Shown piece by piece: positions 57,019 through 64,000 of a stretch of 64,000 bases of DNA. Where the stretch lies: the NCBI GenBank assembly GCA_018881555.1, contig JACAXG010000310.1, positions 201,584 to 265,583 on the forward strand, written 5' to 3'. The stretch is from Amblyornis subalaris (lineage: Eukaryota > Chordata > Aves > Passeriformes > Ptilonorhynchidae). Numbering within the stretch: position 1 is the first letter of the stretch; each line of letters begins with the position of its first letter. The notes under the pieces were generated by a model, which saw nothing but the letters and a program-made list of their open reading frames with translations, was not told the DNA's origin and made no database searches. A program made the position numbers and the translations under genes.

Positions 57019-60000
57019 GTGAGCTCCTCTATTTCCCTTTGTCCCTGAACTGTTTCATTCCTCTCTTCTTTTTGGTGACAAGGTGGTCACCATCCCTTGT
57101 GAGACAGATTCTTACTGTATTAATTGGACCTTCTGGGCAATGCTTAAAGAAAAGCCAGAGGAGAAATTGCAAAACTGAAGTGATTTCTATGCAGATGGAC
57201 GTGTTTTTACAACAGAAAGTACATTTTGGGCTAACATGACAGTGGTGTATCTGCTTTAAATTGTGTATAAAGCACCTCAGCAAGGTTATTATGGAAAAGA
57301 CTGAGTTGTTGATGCAAGTGCTGTGTCTCCTTTGCGGGAGCAGGAAAGCCTGATTTATTTCCAAGCATGGGGACAGCAGCTGAGTGCAGTGGGATGTCTC
57401 TTAGAGGAAATGTGCAGCTTACAGTAAACTAAACTTCAACAGCATTAATTTTCCACAGAGAGTGAGTTTTGTAGTCTGCCATTGGAAAATTGATAGAACA
57501 GAGCCGTGTGCTCAGAAGTTTTGGTGTTCCTCAAAGACAAGGATCCATTAGCTTTTTAAAATTATTTTTTAAAAAAGGGATTTTCGTCAGATACTGTATG
57601 GCAGCCGGTGAGCTATAAATAAATCAGTATTTTAATTAGCCCCTGAACCTGAGTCCCTGAGCTGAGCTCTTTCACTGTGTAACTTCTATTAGTAATACTT
57701 CTTAAATGGCTTTGCAGACCGAATTTCAATTACCCCCAAAGCAAAAATTAATCAGAATAAACAGGGATTCCATTAAAATTCTGTAAGGGTAATAAGAACT
57801 GGGTACCCACACACTGGAGTTGGTTTCCATTAGGTATTTTCTGTATTCCAACTGAGTCATTCCTGCAAGTTGCTTACGGGAATCACGGGATGCTCGGAGC
57901 TGCACGGGAGGTTTTTCGATGTAAATTTTGTGCTTACACTTTGGCCCCTTGNTATGCAAGTGGCTGGAGATGGTTTGCTGTGTCAGCACCAAGCTGCATC
58001 TGCTCTGCAGGGAGACAACGGCCACTCCTTAAATTATGGGGTTTTTTTAATTAGTGGTTTATTGCCCTCTGTGAAGAGCTTCCCTTATCTCTGTGACCTT
58101 GAGGAAGAGCAGAGAGTTAATGCCATAGTGACTCTAGTTGATCCTAAAAGTCCTTATTGCTACACAGGGTCAGTCCAGCAGCACCTTGTGATTATAATGA
58201 GTTTTTTTCTGTATTAAACAGACGTTGCTTTTCTGGTAGCTCAGAGTGAAGCATCACTTTTACTGACAGGTTTCACAGTGTTTTGGTAGCGTTTTCAGTC
58301 ATGTGCTAGAGAGCNGAGAATGATTCCATTGAACTTCCTAAATGAAAGCATACAATAGCTTGTCACTGCAGCTCTTAAATTTTTTTTCTCAGAATGTTGT
58401 TTCCCCCTTCTATCACTGTTCACTGAANAGTGAGCAAAAAGCAGCAGTAGTTTTCCTGCTGCGCTCAGCTTTGCCAGCTCGTGTTCTCCTTTGTGTTACC
58501 ATGTTGGTAGGACAGTCAAAGGCAGGAAGATACTGAAACACGTGTGAACGTTTGTCTTTGTAGTTATTTTAAGAATTCACTGTATCTCAATGAAGTTTGC
58601 TGTTCGTTTATTTTCCTTTAACATTTTTCCTGTTATCCCCGCTGGTAGTTGTCTGCTGTCCTTGCAGTTACTGCAGAGATGCAAATGTGTTGTTTAATAT
58701 TAAACCATCCTCACATAAAGTACAGATCTTAAGACTACTGAGAGCAAACATCAGATGTGTGTGTACAGATGGGGGTAAATCTCGTGCCTGAGCTCTCAGC
58801 GTGTTTTGGCAGAGATAGGCTTTTAATGTGAATTGCAGGAGTTTTGTTGGTTTTCTTTTTTTAAATAAAGAAGCTACTAGTGAAAAGCAATTATTTCTAA
58901 ATCTGAAACAGACTCAGAATGCANCAGTGTTTATCTGAAGGCTTTCTAAGAAAAGGCAGACAAAAGAAGACAGCACATTTTGCTACCCTGAGATGATGAT
59001 GGTTCGTCTTGGCTCTCTCCCTTCTTGTGGAGGCTCAGGCAGCGGCACGAGCGGTCAGAGTTCAGCCCGAGCACACGTAGAGTCCTAGGATATCCTGAGC
59101 TGGAAGGGACCCACAGAGATCATTGATACAGCTCCTGGCCCTGCACAGACACCCCAACAATCCCACCCTGTGCCTGAGAGTGTTGTCCAAACGCTCCTTG
59201 GACTCTGGCAGCCTTGGGGACCATTCCCCTAGGGAGCCTGTTCAGTGCCCCAACACCCTCTGGGGGAAGAACCTTTTCCTGNTATCCAGCCCAAACCTCC
59301 CCTGACACAGCTCCAGCCATTCCCTTGGGTCCTGTCCCTGGCCACAGAGAGCAGAGATGGGAGCTGTCCCTCGGGAGGAAGGTGCAGGCCATGGTGAGGT
59401 CCAACCTCAGTCTCCTCTGCTCCGGCTGAACAAACCAANTGCCCTCAGCTGCTCCTCCTGTGGCCCCTCCAGACCCTTCACCATATTCATGTCCCTCCTT
59501 TGGACACTCTCTAACAGCTTTAGATCTTTTCTTACCTAAAATTGCTCCCAGTACTCCAGGTAAGGCTGTCCCAGTCCAGTGGGACAATCCCCTCCCTGGC
59601 CCAGCTGGCAGTGCTGTTCCTGATGCCTGGAGGACAGGGATGTCCCTCCTGGCTGCCAGGGCCCTGCTGGCTCAGATCCAACTGGCCATCAACCAGGACC
59701 CCCAGGCCCTGCTGCTTTCCAGCCTCTCATTCCCCAGTGTGTCNGTGCATCCAGGTCAAGCTTACAGTGCTCAGGTCATCCATCAATGCCCAGTTGGGAA
59801 CAGCTTTGGTCACTAGAAGCAGCTTATNGTGTTCTCACCAGAAATTAAATGAAGACACTGACAGACTTAATTTTGATGGAGGCACTTACCAAGCTTTGCC
59901 TTCCCTCCTGTCTACCTGAAGATTTAGGNTAGGTTGTGTCCTAGCCCAGCCTCTGACAGAGGCTCTCTGACAGCCTCTGGGCCCCTCTGGAGTGAGGATT

Positions 60001-63000
60001 TGCTGCAGTGCTAACTTGCATTTCTGGGGCTGATAAGTTTGTTTAGGCAGTGACGTTTGGCATAGTACTCATTCCTGGGCGAGGATTCTTCTCACAAACC
60101 CACTTCAGACCCGACAAATTTCAGCAGTGGTTTTCCCCTGCCGACTTTTCAAGGCTTGTTGCTAATTGCTAGAGTTAAGGTGGCTCTCGTTGGAAAAACA
60201 GCAGGAACTTTCTGTTACTGCCTGCCCCAGCCCANCTGATCAAACTGGTAAGATGGGGTTGTAGGAGGGATTGTACTGCCTGCAGTACCTCTTTTCTTTA
60301 TTTTTAATTCCAGATTTTGTAGATACCATCTTGTGTTCGGCTCTGCTTATTATAACAATTTTTCTCTGCTGTGGGCCATATTTTCATTTCAAGCTGCGCT
60401 GCACTACTTTAAGAGCAGGAAATGATCTTCATTTGATTTGTCACCAAAAAACCCCCTTGCTTTCGTGAGGAAGTTGAGCTAAGTGCAAGATCTTAGCTGG
60501 AGCTGAGCAGTCACAGTCACATACTGACCACTGAAGGTGTTCTGATACCCGAGNGTGGGACGTGGCACAGACAGAAGAGTTCCAGGCTTCCTTTCTCTGG
60601 CCTTGTTCAGGAGCCTGGAAGCTGGAAACTGTGCCTTAATCCTGCTTCTTTCATTGATTTTAAGATCCTTTCCTTGCAGCAGGTATTTGTTNGGTTTGAT
60701 GCTCTGTGGTAGTGCTGCAGGGACTCATTTTGACCTGGACACCCCAGCAGTGCCAAAGNGCCTCAAGGGTTAACCCTTTTAATCCATGAAAAATAGGCAC
60801 TTTATCCATATGAAGGCTTGTGGGATGATTTTACTGGTGTTCCATTTCCAGCTGTGGCAAGCCCTGATACTGCTGACATTTTTGTAACGTGGCTCTGGAT
60901 TTATTCCGGAATCGCTGTCAGAAGGGGCTGAACTCTGATCCCATTGCACTTATTTTGCAGAGAGCAGCCAAAACAAAGATGTGCATGCTGGAGTTCCTCG
61001 GAAAATTACTTCCTTTTCCTGCTTTTTTACGCACCAAAGTACAAATTGCCCAAGTTGGTGATGAAGAGGAAGATAATCTGTGATTAGAGACAGACCCATA
61101 TCCTTGTGCAACTAAAAAATGGTAGTGTGATGTAAATTAAAGGTACCATTAGGTGAATCCCTCTTTAAATCTCCTTTTCTGGCAAGTATTCTGTCAATCC
61201 TTTATATTTGTGTGTGGAAAAGTCCCAAAACNAGGATAGTTGTACAAAGGGCTGTTCTGAGTACTGTGAAGGTGGAGAAGTTATTTTCAGTTTGTTTAAT
61301 TGCAGTATTCTTGATTGAATGCTAATACAGAAGGTAAGTGTTTTGGGCAAGAATTCTGTACAACTTCAAATAAAAATAAACATTTCTTTCCTGACCTTTC
61401 TCTGTTTCATTTCTCGCTGAATGAACTGCCAAAGGGCTTGTGGGGGACTGGGGAAAGGCTGGAAACCTGGAGTTCCCTCTGGTGGCTGACTGCTGTTGGA
61501 AAAGTTCATCCTCTTAAAGGAGTGATACTGTGGATACATTAATCTAAACATCAGCAGGATGAAAGCTGTATAAAATATTAATCTAAAAGAGGTTTCTGTC
61601 TTTCTGCAAGACAGATTTTGGTGTATCACTGCCATGTAACCATAAAATTAAATGCTGTTTGTTTCAGACTGACTTTCTGCTTAGAAAAGTGTTGTGTAGC
61701 AGGAGGCATCATTGTAATGTAAGAATATTATTTTGGAATGAGGAACTGGCTTTTCTCAAAACAGATGAAGTTTTTAAGTGTTAATATGTAAATCAATTGG
61801 TGGTGGTAGTTACTGGTTTTGAGGAGAAACTGCTCTGAGTATGCCATTTATGGATGTGTGCAAGGGCATCATTAGGGAAAATGAAATCTGGTTTGTTTTC
61901 TCAGCCACTTCAATTTTAGATGTCACTTAATACCTTTCATTATTAAAGATTATGCCCCATTAGAGTTATTATTTAAGATTGTTTTGCAATAAAGGTGTAG
62001 CAGGCTTCACAGGTGTGGTTATGAATNAAAATACTCACTGTAGTCATATCTCTCACCACCTTGTCTTCAACATTCCCCTTTGTAAATGGAAGCTTTTATT
62101 TGACTCATGTGATGCATCATTACAACAATATCAATATTTGCTCCCTTCTTTATTTTCCTAACAACTGAGATTGCACTTTGTTTCAGAAAATAGAGGCCAT
62201 TCTGCAAATGGCTTAGGAAAATAAATATTTTGAATCGTGCCCTGTAAGGCAGGTTTTGCAAAGGCTGTACATAAATTTCCAGAGGTAGATGTGTGTGTAC
62301 ACACTAACCTTGTGTCACATGCCAGTATTGACACTGCCACAACTGTCCTGATAAACAACACCACAGTGTTTGGCCAGGCTAAAAGGCTGCCAAATCCAGC
62401 ACTTGGAGCTGTCTGGCATGAAAATAAAAGGCTGTTTGCACAATTCAGTCCATCTTGTTCATTATGCCTGGGCTGAAGTATCTGCCTTCATTAATGAACT
62501 TCTCTTATTGCATCCAGATTCAGAGATTTGGGGGTTTTTTTCCAGAGTATTTTGTGTATTCAAGTCTTTGCAAAGTTTAGATTTAGTGCTTTAAGTCTGG
62601 CTTATTTCACGTCAAAGCCTCAGACCTAAATTTTCTTAATGCTGATTCACAGGGAATTCATGCTGCAAGGTGTCAGTGTAAAAAGTTGATTTGTAATAGG
62701 TACCTCACAGTTCTGGGATCCTTTTTTTTAATAGTGTACCATGGGTAATATGAAAAATAATGATGGGATCATCCCCATAGTATTCTATATAATTCAAAGA
62801 AAAAAAACCCAAACCTGTGCCAAATATGTACTGATTGGAAAGAGATGTAGTTTTGCAGTGTGTTTTCAATAGAAATTATTANCTTAACCTCAATTATCCC
62901 CTGCCTTCCCCTGAATCAGGTCTATCCTGATTGTTTTTCCAGTCATTTAAAAAACACTATTCCCTTTGGCAGTCAGGCTCTTCTTGGTCTGGGGAAGCCA

Positions 63001-63561
63001 TTAATTTTCTAGGAGTCTTTTGGGAAACCATCTTGACTGTGCTGAATGTTCCAAGAAGAGTTCAGGACTTATTGAGTTCTGCTGAGTTTTTCCTTTCATT
63101 CAGTCCTTTTTACACTTAGTTCCATTCTAGATGGAGATGTTCTGTAGCTTTTAAAAACATTTAAGATGTCTGTATCCATGGTAATTTTCTGTATTCCTAG
63201 ATGCTGCTTTCTCACTCTTTTGGTTCTTTTAGACTAGTTTTAGTGCAGGATCTCTCTTGTAAATTAGTAAATTGTAGTGAAGTACTGAAACCCTAAAAGA
63301 GCTGTTTATTTAGACTTTGGACTGATCACTGATATTTGGATATATCAAGATCAGTTTTGTTGTCTTGGATCTTTGCTTGAAGTTGCAGTCCCTGTTTGTC
63401 TTGAGTGGGGAATATTTACCAGAGGTTTGAGGCTTTGGATTTCAAGTCTAACTTGGTACTTGCTTTTTGGGACAGGGAGGATGTGGTGGCATTTCTGATA
63501 TATTACTGCTTTCTCTTACCCTGTATTGATTAATTATTCTTTCCCAATGTCTGTTTTACAG
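57019..63561 (+). other. LRRFIP1: LRRFIP1 intron 13
   Basis: This 6.5 kb intron contains one long antisense CR1 (59.08-59.82 kb). I looked for more cassettes; two weak AG...GT candidates (near 58010 and 60961) were rejected. The 61-63.5 kb part is AT-rich with nothing recognised. Confidence 0.75.
59080..59815 (-). mobile_element. CR1 LINE fragment, about 740 bp, antisense
   Basis: The reversed terminus 'ctgagctggaagggacccac' continues through 'ctgcacagacaccccaacaa', 'ctctgggggaagaacctttt' and 'cccagtactccaggtaaggc' to 'aggacccccaggccctgctg'. It is the longest copy here, the same subfamily as the 42.03 kb copy. Its reading frames are broken by stops. Confidence 0.94.
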
Positions 63562-63594
63562 ATTGAGGAAAGGCCAGAAAAAGACTTTGAGAAG
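63562..63594 (+). CDS. LRRFIP1: LRRFIP1 coding exon 14 (IEERPEKDFEK)
   Basis: The acceptor 'tctgttttacag' precedes eleven codons IEERPEKDFEK, then a strong donor GTAAGA. It corresponds to human VEERPEKDFTEK, which in the short isoform follows SLR directly; compared with that, the Thr codon is absent here. This is the last exon in the window; the protein continues downstream into the GSRNMPGLSAA region and the long coiled coil, which are not included. Confidence 0.94.
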
Positions 63595-64000
63595 GTAAGA
63601 AGGACCTTATGAAATATTCTGACAATAGTGCTTTGCTCATTCTTTTTGGTAGAGCTTGCCATGAGTGTACAGAAATCTTCTATAAAATCCATTATGGGGC
63701 AAAAATTTGAATTTCTGGAACCTTCTGCTACAACATTTTTGAAGATGAACTTTTTCAGCCTCTGCTTACTCAATGTTGAGTAGCTGACCTTCAACAGCAG
63801 TTGGCTGAAACTGCTTTAGGCTAAGCCACACAAATACTGTGCATGTTTATTAGATCTTAGCAACTAAGAGCTAAGTTATTTATATAAAAATAAATAAACC
63901 ATCAGAATAAAAGAGGAGGCTACTGCACTAAAAAATTGACTGTAACCCTCAGTAAAGTAGAACAGTTCATGTGGCTACTGCTGCAAAGTACATAAATATC
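63595..64000 (+). other. LRRFIP1: LRRFIP1 intron 14 (partial)
   Basis: This is the beginning of the next intron, from GTAAGA to the window edge. It is AT-rich, with no feature recognised. Confidence 0.8.

Noticed and set aside
58011..58040. Possible 30-nt cassette in intron 13 (TCTGCAG|GGAGACAACGG ... TATGGG|GTTTTT)
   Set aside because: No pyrimidine tract, poor donor and no match to any LRRFIP segment that I know.
60961..61038. Possible cassette exon in intron 13 (TTTTGCAG|AGAGCAGCC ... ACCAAA|GTACAA)
   Set aside because: The frame is open and phase 0 is possible, but the peptide is hydrophobic and unlike LRRFIP1 linkers, and the pyrimidine tract is poor.
1..64000. tRNA, rRNA, spliceosomal RNA or box C/D and H/ACA snoRNA genes
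   Set aside because: I looked for characteristic boxes and stems by eye and found nothing convincing; small intronic snoRNAs could still be missed without a covariance-model search.

Overview
This window is vertebrate genomic DNA, almost certainly from a bird. Many truncated CR1 LINE fragments are present, with the typical 3' end in which a 'ttccaacccaaaccattctg' block runs into 'tgattctatga'-like repeats. The introns are about 40% GC and a sharp CpG island surrounds a first exon. Isolated single Ns are scattered throughout. No prokaryotic-style gene, CRISPR array, rRNA or tRNA was found. Species cannot be set from the sequence alone.

The only gene I can support is the 5' part of LRRFIP1 (leucine-rich repeat in Flightless-interacting protein 1, also called GCF2 or TRIP), on the + strand. 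Fourteen coding exons are visible between 23117 and 63594. They start with the alternative first exon that encodes MEVVTDCLSP, followed by the conserved basic helical exon ([16 protein letters not shown]...), the IYQVQK microexon, KYYGLDTKWGDIEQWM, EDSERYSRR..., ASDEDERMSVGSRGSLR, seven short Ser/Tyr-rich cassettes and IEERPEKDFEK. The gene continues past the right edge: the C-terminal coiled coil, the stop codon and the 3' UTR are not here. Every exon junction is phase 0 and every exon length is a multiple of three, so any cassette can be skipped without changing frame. If all are included they encode 245 codons.

Layout: 1-22.8 kb is non-coding and is probably the first intron of a longer LRRFIP1 isoform whose promoter lies upstream; it holds an unexplained CpG-rich patch at 8.39-8.83 kb, an AT-rich candidate conserved element at 4.26-4.6 kb and one clear CR1. 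22.8-23.54 kb is the CpG-island promoter plus exon 1. 23.2-36.5 kb is two large introns around exon 2. 36.5-57.0 kb is the alternative-splicing cluster with exons 3-13. 57.0-63.6 kb is a large intron, followed by exon 14.

The most interesting biology is in the cassette cluster: an 18-nt microexon with a TGCATG (RBFOX-type) site 29 nt downstream, further TGCATG sites close to exons 4, 6, 8 and 13, five donors of the unusual class GTYNGT, and four adjacent exons (10-13) whose peptides look like diverged copies of one Ser/Tyr module. I saw no wholly new system. The findings are hypotheses about splicing regulation and exon origin that can be tested.
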